46,848 nt of DNA from an uncultured Corynebacterium sp. (GCF_947253065.1 NZ_CAMXWS010000016.1:1-46848); one strand, 5' to 3'; positions 31,947 to 40,597 are shown, counted from the stretch's first letter. Notes: generated by a model not told the origin, from the letters alone. Numbers and translations: made by a program.

Positions 31947-32420
31947 CTACCGCTTATCCACGAGCGCCGTCGCCACGGCCGCCCTTCCCTCGCCCGATCC
32001 GGTAAAGCCCATGTGGTCAGTCGTCGTCGCACTGATCGACACCGGCGCACCGAGCGCCTCCGACAGCACCCGCTCCGCTTCCTCGCGCACAGGCCCCATC
32101 TTCGGTGTCTGCGCAATCAACTGCGCCGAGACGTTGACTACCTCAAAGCCATGCTTATCGACGAACCCCTTAAGCTCCCCCAGCAACTTCGCCCCCGTCA
32201 CGCCCTCATATTCCGGGCGACCAACACCGACGAAGCTGCCCAGATCCCCCAGACCCGTTGCCGAGAGCACCGCATCGACGATCGCGTGGGACACCACATC
32301 CCCATCCGAGTGACCCTCGCAGCCCGGGGTGTCCTCAAAGAGCAGACCGGCGATCCAGCACGGCTTGCCCTCCTCAATCTGGTGGGCATCAAACGCAGTT
32401 CCAACGCGCAAAGAAGTCAT
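31947..32420 (-). CDS. ispF: 2-C-methyl-D-erythritol 2,4-cyclodiphosphate synthase
   Basis: IspF makes the cyclodiphosphate of the MEP isoprenoid pathway as a trimer with zinc. The 157-residue protein has RVGTAFDAHQ (zinc-binding Asp and His), GHSDGDVVSHAIVDAVL with the second His, and STTTDHMGFTG-like ATTTDHMGFTGSGEG near the end. Its pathway partner ispD is normally adjacent but is here separated by the opposite-strand Fic module. It lies 14 bp before cysS. A copy of the dispersed 11-mer is at 32153-32163 and a one-mismatch copy at 31952. Confidence 0.96.
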   Translation of the reverse strand: MTSLRVGTAFDAHQIEEGKPCWIAGLLFEDTPGCEGHSDGDVVSHAIVDAVLSATGLGDLGSFVGVGRPEYEGVTGAKLLGELKGFVDKHGFEVVNVSAQLIAQTPKMGPVREEAERVLSEALGAPVSISATTTDHMGFTGSGEGRAAVATALVDKR

Positions 32421-32441
32421 ATTCCCCGACTGTACTACCCC

Positions 32442-32458
32442 TTCCAGCCTGCTAGAAT
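32442..32458 (+). promoter_or_regulatory. extended -10 and overlapping palindrome upstream of the antitoxin gene
   Basis: TGCTAGAAT (32450-32458) is an extended -10 element 26 bp before the antitoxin ATG. It overlaps the near-palindrome TTCCAGC-CT-GCTAGAA (32442-32457, one mismatch between arms), a plausible site for autoregulation of the module. Confidence 0.45.
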
Positions 32459-32483
32459 GACCACAGCGAAAGGAGGCCGCCCC

Positions 32484-32735
32484 ATGAAGGACTCACTCTC
32501 TCACACGCGTAGCACCGAAGATCATCGCACCGAAGACCAAAAGGTGGCCGCCGTCGACGCCTCCATGACAATGGCTGGGCAGCCCCTGTCACCCGAGACA
32601 GAGCACCAAGGTCGCCGAATCCTTCGCGGCGAGCTCACCGGGGACCAAGCAGTCCTCGCCTACCTCGAAGCTCACGGACTCAGTGACACACCGCGAGCCC
32701 ATGAACTTCGCCGCCGAATCGCTGCGAGCGCCTAA
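32484..32735 (+). CDS. VbhA-type antitoxin of a Fic module
   Basis: The 83-residue protein ends with a helical segment SPETEHQGRRILRGELTGDQ followed by AVLAYLEAHG, the arrangement found in small antitoxins of Fic toxins (VbhA family). There the inhibitory motif (S/T)xxxE(G/N) blocks ATP in the toxin active site. Here SPETE supplies Ser and Glu, with His where Gly/Asn is usual. ATG 32484 follows AAAGGAGG. The Fic gene starts 3 bp after the stop. The longer frame from 32013 is antisense to ispF. The first about 30 residues are charged and not recognised. Confidence 0.8.
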   Translation: MKDSLSHTRSTEDHRTEDQKVAAVDASMTMAGQPLSPETEHQGRRILRGELTGDQAVLAYLEAHGLSDTPRAHELRRRIAASA

Positions 32736-32738
32736 ATA

Positions 32739-33452
32739 ATGGCTAACCAGCCAAACTCAGCACCCGAGAACCACTTCGGCATCACAGACGCACGCGAGCT
32801 CGATGAAATCGCCGGCGAATTAACCGCCCTCCGCCTATTCGAACTCGAATATGGCAAACCTCTTACGACATTCACCCGCGAAGATCTCTGTTGGGTACAC
32901 CGCTACCTGCTTCAAGACGTCTTCCCTTGGGCCGGTCACATCCGCACTGAAGAGGTCAGCGCTATGGGAATGCCGATGTGTCGCGCACGATTCGTCAACC
33001 GGGAACTCGATCGCGTTATTCGAGATATCGACGCCAGCGCCAGTGCCCCACAAAGTGACACGCACACTGAAGATCCGACTACAGCAACAGACGCAATCGC
33101 CACGGTCGCTGACCACTGGTGCGAGCTCACACTCGTCCATCCTTTCCGTGATGGCAACTCGCGGACCCAACGCTTCTTCTTCGACCAGCTCTTACGTTCA
33201 TTGGGTTGGGGTATCGATTGGACCATTATCGACGCCAATGAAGTCCACGCCGCTCGCTACGTCGGCGCAGCTACGACAGACTCTTCTTTTCTTGCCGAGG
33301 TCCTGCTGCCCGGCGTGAAGCCGATGGGGAGTATCACACAAGGTGCACTCACTCTTACTGAAGGCTCACGGCAACCACATGCGGCAGCTGACATCTTCCG
33401 AGCGATGATGGCCCAAAAGCGAGCCAACCCCGGCCGCCCCTGGAAGGGCTAG
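32739..33452 (+). CDS. Fic domain protein, probable AMP-transferase toxin
   Basis: Fic enzymes transfer AMP (or another phosphate group) to target proteins; the VbhT/FicT group blocks topoisomerases. The 237-residue protein contains the core motif HPFRDGNSRTQRFF with catalytic His134 (family HPFxxGNGRxxR; here Ser replaces the third Gly, a known variant). Upstream are the Fic helices LCWVHRYLLQDVFPWAG and HIRTEEVSAMG, the flap that docks the target. It is coupled to the antitoxin gene. The module lies on the plus strand inside an otherwise minus-strand ispD-ispF-cysS cluster, which points to an insertion. Confidence 0.9.
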   Translation: MANQPNSAPENHFGITDARELDEIAGELTALRLFELEYGKPLTTFTREDLCWVHRYLLQDVFPWAGHIRTEEVSAMGMPMCRARFVNRELDRVIRDIDASASAPQSDTHTEDPTTATDAIATVADHWCELTLVHPFRDGNSRTQRFFFDQLLRSLGWGIDWTIIDANEVHAARYVGAATTDSSFLAEVLLPGVKPMGSITQGALTLTEGSRQPHAAADIFRAMMAQKRANPGRPWKG

Positions 33453-33470
33453 CTAACAAACTGTTCCGTT

Positions 33471-34214
33471 CTAGCTGCCCGGAACCTCGAAGACCGTGGG
33501 CTCCGCCTCATCCGTGATGCGCTCTGCCAAAACCAGATCAATCGGGGTGGTGATCTTGAACGCCATTGGATCTCCCTGCACCGTGGTCACCGGGACGCCA
33601 AACCACTCCATGAGGCTTGCATCGTCAGTGGCGGTGAAGCCTGCTGCAGCCGAGCCGACCTGCGCGAAGTATTTCTCATTCGCGGCGCGCAAGGTAGCAA
33701 GATCGAAACCCTGCGGGGTCTGCACAGCACGCAGTGTCGCGCGGTCGGGGGTGTTGAGAACAGTGGCGCCATCGCCCGTGACGCGCTTGATCGTGTCCGC
33801 CACCGGCAAAACAGGCACAACTGCTGGCGAACCATCCAGAACCGCGCGTGCCACGCGGGCAATCATCCCGGGTGGGGTGAGTGCGCGGGCGGCGTCGTGG
33901 ATGAGAACGGTGGCGTCGACAAGCGAAAGTGCTTTGAGCCCCTCCCACACGGAGTCCGCACGCTCGCCGGCGCCGTGAATGAACTGCACGTCGTGGCCGC
34001 GCAACAGCTTGCGCGCGAGCGGCTCCATGTCCGGGCTGACGATCACGCCGATATGGTCGACGATCTCGGACGTTTCCATCGCGGTGACCGAACGCTCCAA
34101 AAGCGAACGGCCACGCAGCTGCACGTACGCCTTCGGGATGTCTGCGCCAAGCCGCGTGCCGCGACCCGCAGCGGCGACTAGTGCGACTACCGGAGCTTTA
34201 GTCCTCGCTGTCAT
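33471..34214 (-). CDS. ispD: 2-C-methyl-D-erythritol 4-phosphate cytidylyltransferase
   Basis: IspD couples MEP with CTP in the isoprenoid pathway. The 247-residue protein shows the CTP-binding VALVAAAGRGTRLGADIPKAYV, VLIHDAARALTPP, TPDRATLRAVQTPQGFD and TDDASLMEWFGVPV. The frame is open to 34310, but ATG 34214 (MTARTKAPVVALVAA) fits the family. It overlaps the 3' end of carD by 17 bp, so the two are coupled. Confidence 0.95.
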   Translation of the reverse strand: MTARTKAPVVALVAAAGRGTRLGADIPKAYVQLRGRSLLERSVTAMETSEIVDHIGVIVSPDMEPLARKLLRGHDVQFIHGAGERADSVWEGLKALSLVDATVLIHDAARALTPPGMIARVARAVLDGSPAVVPVLPVADTIKRVTGDGATVLNTPDRATLRAVQTPQGFDLATLRAANEKYFAQVGSAAAGFTATDDASLMEWFGVPVTTVQGDPMAFKITTPIDLVLAERITDEAEPTVFEVPGS

Positions 34215-34791
34215 CGTCGTCGAAGCTGAGGTCATCCAAATCGACGTCATCCTCAGAATCGAAATCCTCGCTCGGCTTCGCCACCAGCCCCTGCTCCACG
34301 TGGCGAGCAATCACAGCCTGGATTTCCTTCTCCATGCCGTCGGCCTTCTTCTCATCCACCGGCTCCGCGAGAGCGAGCTCGCCGACCAGAATCTGGCGGG
34401 CCTTACCCAACATGCGCTTCTCACCAGCAGACAAGCCGCGCCCCTGGTCACGGCGCCACAAATCACGCACAACCTCAGCGACCTTATTGATGTCGCCCGA
34501 AGCCAGACGCTCCTGGTTCGCCTTGTAGCGACGAGACCAGTTGCCGGCCTCCTCAACATCCGTCTCCCGGAGAACCGAGAAGACCTTCCGCAGGCCTTCC
34601 TCGCCCACGACGTCACGGACGCCGACCAGCTCAGCATTCTTGATCGGCACACGCACCGAAAGATCAGACTGCAGGATATTCAGGACTAGGAAGTCAAGCT
34701 CCTCCCCGCCCATCTCACGCTTTTCAATGTCGGCGATACGGGCCGCACCGTGGTGCGGGTAGACGACCACTTCTCCGACCGTGAAATCCAT
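34198..34791 (-). CDS. carD: CarD family RNA polymerase-binding transcription regulator
   Basis: CarD binds the RNA polymerase beta subunit and stabilises open promoter complexes, mainly at rRNA and other growth genes. The 197-residue protein begins FTVGEVVVYPHHGAARIADI (the RNAP-interaction domain) and continues with the helical DNA-binding domain (SRRYKANQERLASGDINKVAEVVRDL, key Trp absent from this stretch being in NWSRRYK). The C-terminal about 25 residues are very acidic (DSEDDVDLDDL...), longer than in mycobacterial CarD (162 residues). An extended -10 element TGCTAGAAT lies about 40 bp upstream. Confidence 0.95.
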   Translation of the reverse strand: MDFTVGEVVVYPHHGAARIADIEKREMGGEELDFLVLNILQSDLSVRVPIKNAELVGVRDVVGEEGLRKVFSVLRETDVEEAGNWSRRYKANQERLASGDINKVAEVVRDLWRRDQGRGLSAGEKRMLGKARQILVGELALAEPVDEKKADGMEKEIQAVIARHVEQGLVAKPSEDFDSEDDVDLDDLSFDDDDSED

Positions 34792-34828
34792 GAAATCTCC
34801 TCTTTCGGGGGTTCAAACTAACGTGATG

Positions 34829-34837
34829 ATTCTAGCA
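34829..34837 (-). promoter_or_regulatory. extended -10 element of carD
   Basis: On the minus strand TGCTAGAAT is an extended -10 (TGn before TAGAAT) about 40 bp before the carD ATG. No clear -35 is seen, as expected for an extended -10. The rest of the 255-bp gap to the lipoprotein gene has no gene that I recognise. Confidence 0.5.
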
Positions 34838-35046
34838 CCTGCACTCTTCTCCCCGCCGGGCCACCGCCCACAGCCCACCTCCGACACCCCTCGCGCCGAA
34901 CGGAAGGGAACCGGTTACCCCCGGATGACCCCCATTTTGGAGTGCAGTATGTCTCGCGCAAATACCTAAACTGTGTATTAGGACTGCCGAAAGGCTAAGG
35001 TGAGTCGTTGATACGCCTTAAAGAACTCTCTATGGAGGACATCGAC

Positions 35047-35586
35047 GTGAAGTCCCTGAAGTCGGTCGCACGCCGCGGTGGCGCTGTTTCTGTCGCCGCC
35101 GCATCCGCATTGCTGCTCGCCGCTTGCTCGGCAGGCCAGATCACCCAGACCTCTTCCCAGGTCGCCGCCGTCAACGGTGCTAGCGCCCAGACTGAGGACG
35201 GCTCTGTGACCGTCCGGGACGTCACCGTCATCCTCGACGACAACGGCCAGGCAGCCCTGAAGTTCACCGCTTCGAACCAGGACTACGAGATGCGCGAGCA
35301 CCAGCTGCAGTCCGTCGAAGTCGACGGCCAGTCGGTCCAGCTCCAGTCCGTGGACCCGATGCCGTACAACACCACCATCGTGGGCGATTCCGCTGACAAC
35401 CTGGACAGGATCCCGCAGTCGGATGACAAGAAGATCCAGTACACCGAGACTCAGCTCAGCAACCGCGACTTCGCGTACGGCGGCAACCTGCCGGTCACGT
35501 TCACTTTCGACTCCGGCAAGATCGAAACTGTGGCAACGATCGCTGCACCGCACCGTGAGTCCGGTCAGGAAGCCCGCGAAAACTAA
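35047..35586 (+). CDS. LpqE-like lipoprotein
   Basis: The 179-residue protein has a lipoprotein signal ending in LLLAAC (Cys27) and a mature beta-rich domain (VRDVTVILDDNGQAALKFTASNQ, VPVTFTF-like NLPVTFTFDSGK). Position between carD and radA matches the lpqE gene of mycobacteria and corynebacteria. GTG 35047 is chosen over ATG 35008 and 35032 since GGAGG lies 8 bases upstream and the signal peptide is then normal. Function in the cell envelope is not established here. Confidence 0.8.
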   Translation: MKSLKSVARRGGAVSVAAASALLLAACSAGQITQTSSQVAAVNGASAQTEDGSVTVRDVTVILDDNGQAALKFTASNQDYEMREHQLQSVEVDGQSVQLQSVDPMPYNTTIVGDSADNLDRIPQSDDKKIQYTETQLSNRDFAYGGNLPVTFTFDSGKIETVATIAAPHRESGQEAREN

Positions 35587-35608
35587 GCATTAGCCGCGCC
35601 GGAACGCG

Positions 35609-36991
35609 ATGAAGAAACGTACTGTCCATACGTGTTCCGAGTGCGGCTATTCCTCGCCGAAATGGCTCGGGCGCTGCCCGGAATGTGGGGCGTGGGGCAC
35701 TCTTCAAGAGCAAGCCTCCGCCCCTTCTGCGTCCTCTAAACGCACAGCAACCAGCGGTCTGACGCCGACGAGTGCCGCGCAGCCAATCACAAAAATCACC
35801 GCTAGCGCTGCTTATCGACGTCCCTCCGGCATCTCCGAACTCGACCGCGTCCTCGGCGGCGGCGTGGTCCCCGGATCAGTTGTCCTGCTCTCTGGCGAGC
35901 CGGGCGTGGGTAAGTCGACGTTGCTGCTTGAGGTAGCTAGCCGCTGGGCTGCTGAAGCGAACGATGACGGCACTAGCCGCACTGCCCTGTACGTCACCGC
36001 AGAGGAATCCGCCGCCCAAGTTCGTGGCCGTGCGGAGCGCACTGGTGGGCTCAATGAGAATCTCTACCTGGCTGCAGAATCGAATCTAGATGTGGTTTTC
36101 GGCCACGTCGACCAGGTGAAACCCAGCTTGCTCATCGTTGACTCGGTGCAGACCATGCAGGCACCCGGCGTGGAAGGCGTCGCCGGTGGTGTCGCACAAT
36201 CACGCGCGGTCACGGCAGCTCTGACCACGCTGGCAAAGACGACGAACTTGCCGATCCTGCTCGTCGGCCACGTGACCAAAGACGGCAATGTCGCAGGCCC
36301 CCGCGTTCTCGAACACCTCGTCGACGTGGTGCTGACTTTTGAGGGCGACCGTCAAACCAGCCTGCGCATGCTGCGCGGAATGAAGAACCGCTTCGGTGCC
36401 ACCGACGAGGTCGGCTGCTTCGAGCAAACCTCCGACGGCATCCGCGAAGTCCCCGACCCGTCCGGCTTATTCCTTTCCCACCGCGGCCAAACTCCGGATG
36501 GCTCGGCAGTCACCGTGGCGATGGACGGCGTCCGCCCCATCCTCGCCGAAGTCCAAGCGCTGACCGTCGACCCGGTGAACAAATCGCCGCGTCGCGTCGT
36601 CACCGGCCTGGACTTCAACCGTGTGCCCATGGTCCTCGCGGTCCTCCAAGCACGCTGCGGGGAGCGCACGAACGACAAGGACGCATACGTCGCCACCGTC
36701 GGCGGAATGCGCATCACAGAAACGGCAACGGACTTGGCGGTAGCTCTCGCGACCTGGTCAAGCCTGCACAACCAGCCACTGCCACCCAAGACGGTCGTGA
36801 TCGGCGAGGTCGGTCTCGCAGGCGAGTTGCGCCGCGTCCCTAACCTCGACCGACGCCTCGCGGAAGCAGCGCGCCTCGGCTACGAGAACGCGATCGTTCC
36901 GACAGGCAACGGCACAAGCATCCCCGGCATGAAAGTCCAGGGGGTGGGGACGCTGGGGGAGGCGATCGCGTGCGTCGATAAGCGGAAGTAG
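35609..36991 (+). CDS. radA: DNA repair protein RadA
   Basis: RadA is a RecA-like, DnaB-like motor that helps branch migration in recombination. The 460-residue protein has the C4 zinc finger CSECGYSSPKWLGRCPEC (about 8-25), Walker A GEPGVGKST, the RadA-specific KNRFGATDEVG motif and a C-terminal Lon-like domain (DAYVATVGGMRITETATDLA). Two dispersed 11-mers lie in it: at 35810-35820, in the linker before the ATPase domain, and at 36973-36983, at the last codons. It is followed after 12 bp by disA. Confidence 0.96.
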   Translation: MKKRTVHTCSECGYSSPKWLGRCPECGAWGTLQEQASAPSASSKRTATSGLTPTSAAQPITKITASAAYRRPSGISELDRVLGGGVVPGSVVLLSGEPGVGKSTLLLEVASRWAAEANDDGTSRTALYVTAEESAAQVRGRAERTGGLNENLYLAAESNLDVVFGHVDQVKPSLLIVDSVQTMQAPGVEGVAGGVAQSRAVTAALTTLAKTTNLPILLVGHVTKDGNVAGPRVLEHLVDVVLTFEGDRQTSLRMLRGMKNRFGATDEVGCFEQTSDGIREVPDPSGLFLSHRGQTPDGSAVTVAMDGVRPILAEVQALTVDPVNKSPRRVVTGLDFNRVPMVLAVLQARCGERTNDKDAYVATVGGMRITETATDLAVALATWSSLHNQPLPPKTVVIGEVGLAGELRRVPNLDRRLAEAARLGYENAIVPTGNGTSIPGMKVQGVGTLGEAIACVDKRK

Positions 36992-37003
36992 ACTGCGTTT
37001 CTT

Positions 37004-38044
37004 ATGACCTTCATGCGTGACACGCTCCAGCGTCTCGCGCCCGGCACGCAGCTTCGCGACGGGCTCGAGCGCATCAAACGTGGCCACACCGGCGCGCTCA
37101 TCGTGCTTGGCGACGGCCCCGAAGTCACCGAAATCTGCGACGGCGGCATCGAATTCGACGTGCCATTCACCCCGACGCTGCTGCGCGAGCTGTCCAAGAT
37201 GGACGGCGCCGTCATCCTCTCCGACGACGCCACCCGCATCACGCGCGCGAATGTGCAGCTCGTGCCATCGCCGACATTCCCAACCACCGAGACGGGCACC
37301 CGCCACCGCGCGGCCGAGCGCACAGCCCTGCACACGGGGGTTCCGGTGGTGTCCGTGTCGGCGTCGATGAATATTGTTACGGTCTACGCCGACGGGAAGC
37401 GCCACGTCATCGAGGAGCCCGTGGTGCTGATGACGCGTGCCCGCCAGGCGATCGCGACCGTGGAGCAGTACCGCTCGCGCGTGGACAAGGCGAACCAGCG
37501 CCTCAGCGTCGCAGAGATGAACCGTTACGCCACCGTCGAGGATGTCCTGCACCTCTTGCAGCGTCAGCTGCTCCTGCAGCGCGCCGCGCGCGACGTCGAT
37601 GACCAGATCCTCGAGCTCGGCGCCGACGCCCGCCAACTCCGCCTCCAGCTCAGCGAGCTACGCGGCAGCATTTACCAAGACATCGCCATGCTCGTGTGCG
37701 ATTACGTCGTCGCCGACGGCGCGCCAAGCAATTCGCTTATCGACGACACCCTCGACCGCCTCTCCCTCCTCCCCGACCCTGAACTCCTCAACACATCAGC
37801 TCTGGCCAGCACGTTGGGGCTGCCCGCCACCGAGGAGAATCTCATGGAGGACGTCACTCCACGCGGCTACCGTGCGCTGAAGCGTATCCCGCGCGTGCAG
37901 AAGTTCTTGATCGACTACATCGTTGCTGAATTCGGCGATTTGAACGCTATCCGCGAAGCCGATGCTGAACGGCTCGCCGAGGCCGAGAATGTTTCGCCAC
38001 TGTGGGCGCGCCACATCGTGGAGGGGCTGCGGCGCTTCGGGTAG
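37004..38044 (+). CDS. disA: DNA integrity scanning protein, diadenylate cyclase
   Basis: DisA makes c-di-AMP from two ATP and scans DNA for branched structures. The 346-residue protein has the DAC domain motifs MDGAVILSDD and ETGTRHRAAERTA (DGA and RHR), a long helical linker, and a C-terminal HhH (helix-hairpin-helix) domain (GYRALKRIPRVQKFLIDYIV). The radA-disA order is the usual actinobacterial one and links DNA recombination with c-di-AMP signalling. ATG 37004 or 37013 may start it. A copy of the dispersed 11-mer is at 37735-37745. Confidence 0.96.
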   Translation: MTFMRDTLQRLAPGTQLRDGLERIKRGHTGALIVLGDGPEVTEICDGGIEFDVPFTPTLLRELSKMDGAVILSDDATRITRANVQLVPSPTFPTTETGTRHRAAERTALHTGVPVVSVSASMNIVTVYADGKRHVIEEPVVLMTRARQAIATVEQYRSRVDKANQRLSVAEMNRYATVEDVLHLLQRQLLLQRAARDVDDQILELGADARQLRLQLSELRGSIYQDIAMLVCDYVVADGAPSNSLIDDTLDRLSLLPDPELLNTSALASTLGLPATEENLMEDVTPRGYRALKRIPRVQKFLIDYIVAEFGDLNAIREADAERLAEAENVSPLWARHIVEGLRRFG

Positions 38045-38050
38045 TCCGAG

Positions 38051-38920
38051 CTATTCGGTGATGTTGAACGTCACCGGCGCGGAACCATTATCGCCCAGGT
38101 AGCCAACCGCAGCGTATGCACCCGGACCAGCCGCCGGACGAGCATCGCACTGCCCCGGCGCGGAACCAAGCCCCGACCAGGCAGCGGTGAACTTGCGGCT
38201 CTCGCCAGCAGCAAAGGTCTCCTGGCCTGCGATCATCGGCTTATTGCAGTCCGTGTCGCTCCAGATCTGCTGGAAACCCTCACGGCCAATCGAGTAGGCA
38301 GCGAAACGGAGCTGGCTCTCATCGGTGTTGATGACACAGTCCGCACCCGTCGGGTTGTGGATCACCACGGAGAACTTCCGGTCCTCCGCCGTGTCCTGTG
38401 GGCTGAAAGCAGTCTTGTTCACCTCTGCAGTCAGCTGCAGGTCTTTGAGCTCACAGGTCTTCTTCGCCGCGAGAGCCTCAGCGTCCTCGGATTTCTCCGG
38501 GTCTTCGGGCTTCTCGTCTTCAGTCGCTGCGGCATCGCTGGACTTCGCGTCCGTCGCGTCAGTTTCCGTTGCCTTGTCTGCGCCGTCCCCATCCTCGTCG
38601 GGATTCGGCTCCGTTGGTGTTGTCACCAAGGTGGTGGGTGGGGCGGTGGGGGTCTTAGTGGTGTCGTCCCCACCCGAGCGCGCCATCGCGGACAGCGCCC
38701 ACACAACCAGCGCAACCACAGCCAGAATCACCACGACGGCAGCTACACGGCGCCGCGTGTAGATCTCCTGCGGCAACGGACGCCCGTCCGAGTGCAGGTC
38801 AGCAGAGCTGCCGGCGGCAGAATCTGTATCAGCACTGCGATCGAAATCGCGGTCCAGGCCGCGGTTCAGGTTGCGGTCGCGGTCAAAACGTCTTGGGCGG
38901 TTCGGCGGTTGGTGTGTCAC
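38051..38920 (-). CDS. membrane-anchored DUF4232-like protein
   Basis: The 289-residue protein has a charged N-terminal cytoplasmic part (Arg/Asp-rich, about 1-57), one transmembrane helix (VAAVVVILAVVALVVWALSAM, about 58-78), then a Thr/Pro/Glu/Asp-rich extracytoplasmic linker (about 80-150) and a beta-domain with two Cys (CELKDLQLTAEV, ADCVINTDESQLRFAAYSI). The end domain resembles DUF4232 cell-surface proteins. Function unknown. It ends 6 bp from the convergent disA stop. Confidence 0.75.
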   Translation of the reverse strand: MTHQPPNRPRRFDRDRNLNRGLDRDFDRSADTDSAAGSSADLHSDGRPLPQEIYTRRRVAAVVVILAVVALVVWALSAMARSGGDDTTKTPTAPPTTLVTTPTEPNPDEDGDGADKATETDATDAKSSDAAATEDEKPEDPEKSEDAEALAAKKTCELKDLQLTAEVNKTAFSPQDTAEDRKFSVVIHNPTGADCVINTDESQLRFAAYSIGREGFQQIWSDTDCNKPMIAGQETFAAGESRKFTAAWSGLGSAPGQCDARPAAGPGAYAAVGYLGDNGSAPVTFNITE

Positions 38921-38929
38921 ACCGTGATC

Positions 38930-39544
38930 CTAACCCGCGAAATGCTCCTGAACGCTTGTGACGCGGCCATCTTCAAGCCTGTATCTTGCGGCGACGACAC
39001 CAACGGTGCCATTTTCAAGCTCGGTCCGCAGGGATGGGATACGCGCGATGATGTGTTCGGCGGTCACTTCGGCGTGAACTTCTTCGATCCCGGCGCGATC
39101 CTCACGACCAGCTCTTTTCGCTGCCAGAACGCTCGGCGCGATCTTTTCCACGAACACGCGCGTCAGGTCCGCGGGCAGGTCGCCTTCCTCAAACGACGAC
39201 GCTGCCGCACCGATCGCACCGCAGCTCTCGTGACTCAGCACAACAATCAGCGACACGCCGAGCGATTTCACCGCGTATTCCAGAGAACCGGTCACCGCCG
39301 CGTCAACACAGCCCCCGGCGGTGCGGATGACGAAGAGGTCGCCTAGGCCGACGTCGAAAAGCATCTCGACCGGCACGCGCGAATCTGAACACGCCAGCAC
39401 GGCGGCGAAGGGGGCTTGGCCGGAGAGGAGCTCGGTGCGTCGATAAGCGTTGGTGTTTGGGTGCTCCGGGCTGTCGCTGGCGAACCTCGCGTTACCCGCT
39501 TCAAGGTGCGCCCACGCATCCCGCGGAATCTTCCTGAAAGGCAT
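38930..39544 (-). CDS. beta-class carbonic anhydrase
   Basis: The enzyme interconverts CO2 and bicarbonate, which feeds carboxylases. The 204-residue protein has zinc ligands Cys52 in ACSDSRVP and the His and Cys of LSHESCGAIGA, with the Asp-Arg pair of CSDSR. The frame is open to 39793, but ATG 39544 (MPFRKIPRDAW) is the family start. It is divergent from mutY with about 22 bp between start codons. One 11-mer copy is at 39438-39448. Confidence 0.93.
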   Translation of the reverse strand: MPFRKIPRDAWAHLEAGNARFASDSPEHPNTNAYRRTELLSGQAPFAAVLACSDSRVPVEMLFDVGLGDLFVIRTAGGCVDAAVTGSLEYAVKSLGVSLIVVLSHESCGAIGAAASSFEEGDLPADLTRVFVEKIAPSVLAAKRAGREDRAGIEEVHAEVTAEHIIARIPSLRTELENGTVGVVAARYRLEDGRVTSVQEHFAG

Positions 39545-39566
39545 ACCCACTATTGTTGCACGCATT

Positions 39567-40415
39567 GTGATTGATCCCGCGAAGGTCTCCGCCTGGTACC
39601 GCGCAAACGCCCGCGACCTGCCGTGGCGTCGCCCCGGCACCACCCCGTGGGGCATCCTGTTGTCCGAGGTGATGAGCCACCAAACTCCCGTCGCCCGCGT
39701 CGCGCCCATCTGGGAAGAGTGGATCGCCCGCTGGCCCACGCCCGGCGACCTCGCCGCCGCACCCACCGACGCCGTCCTCCGCGCATGGGGCACCCTAGGC
39801 TACCCGCGCCGCGCGCTCCGCCTCAAAGAATGCGCACAAGCGCTTAACGACGCCGTCCCCTCCTCCGTCGATTCCCTCCTCGCCCTACCTGGCATCGGCG
39901 ACTACACAGCCCGTGCCGTCGCCGCCTTCGCGTTTGGCGCCGCCGTGCCTGTTGTGGACACCAACGTCCGCCGCGTCTACGCCCGCGCCGTCCTCGGCCG
40001 GCCCATGGCGCGCCCCCAAAAAGCCGAGCTCGAATGGGTTGCCGCGCTGCTTCCCGACGACGAACCCGCCGTCTTCTCCGCCGGCCTCATGGAACTCGGC
40101 GCGCTCGTGTGCACCGCGAAAAACCCTGCGTGCGACGAGTGCCCCCTGCGTGATGACTGCGCCTGGCTCGCCGCCGGCTCACCAGCGCCCACCGCCGAAG
40201 AGCTCGCCCGCCGCAAAGTCCAGAAATACGCAGGCACCGACCGGCAGGTCCGCGGCAAAATCATGAAAGTCCTCCGCGAAACCGACGGCCCCGTCCCCCA
40301 ATCCGCCATCGACGTCGTCTGGCCCGACGACGCCCAACGCTCACGCGCCCTCTACTCACTCATCGAAGACGGCCTCACCGTCCAAGACGCCGACGGGCGC
40401 TTCCGCCTCCCCTAG
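39567..40415 (+). CDS. mutY: A/G-specific adenine DNA glycosylase
   Basis: MutY removes adenine paired with 8-oxoguanine. The 282-residue protein has the catalytic N-terminal part (LPWRRPGTTPWGILLSEVMSHQT), the helix-hairpin-helix LPGIGDYTARAVAAFAFG, the catalytic Asp in VVDTNVRRVYARA and the [4Fe-4S] ligands Cys182, 189, 192 and 198 (C-x6-C-x2-C-x5-C). The C-terminal MutT-like domain of E. coli MutY (350 residues) is reduced. Start: GTG 39567; the frame is open from 39450. It carries a one-mismatch 11-mer at 39842. Confidence 0.95.
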   Translation: MIDPAKVSAWYRANARDLPWRRPGTTPWGILLSEVMSHQTPVARVAPIWEEWIARWPTPGDLAAAPTDAVLRAWGTLGYPRRALRLKECAQALNDAVPSSVDSLLALPGIGDYTARAVAAFAFGAAVPVVDTNVRRVYARAVLGRPMARPQKAELEWVAALLPDDEPAVFSAGLMELGALVCTAKNPACDECPLRDDCAWLAAGSPAPTAEELARRKVQKYAGTDRQVRGKIMKVLRETDGPVPQSAIDVVWPDDAQRSRALYSLIEDGLTVQDADGRFRLP

Positions 40416-40426
40416 AGCGGGGGAGC

Positions 40427-40597
40427 TTATTTCCAACGCCCGCGGTACGTCAGCCCGCCGGGCAGCTTCACCCACACGCCACCGCGTGAGTTGATCGTCA
40501 GCGGCCCCATCTTCGTCGACATAGACGCACCCGATTTGGACACGTTGATCCACGAATTCTTGCCGACCTTCTTCTTATCCCTGTACAGCAGACCCAT
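40427..40597 (-). CDS. small DUF4236-like protein, 56 residues
   Basis: A short gene on the minus strand, from ATG 40597 to TAA at 40427. The product MGLLYRDKKKVGKNSWINVS continues with KSGASMSTKMGPLTINSRGG and ends VWVKLPGGLTYRGRWK. It has the beta-rich pattern of DUF4236 domains (basic start, NVSKSG, then G-rich strands, LPGGL). Tail-to-tail with mutY with 11 bp between stops. Function unknown; similar short genes are frequent in Corynebacterium as far as I recall. Confidence 0.7.
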   Translation of the reverse strand: MGLLYRDKKKVGKNSWINVSKSGASMSTKMGPLTINSRGGVWVKLPGGLTYRGRWK

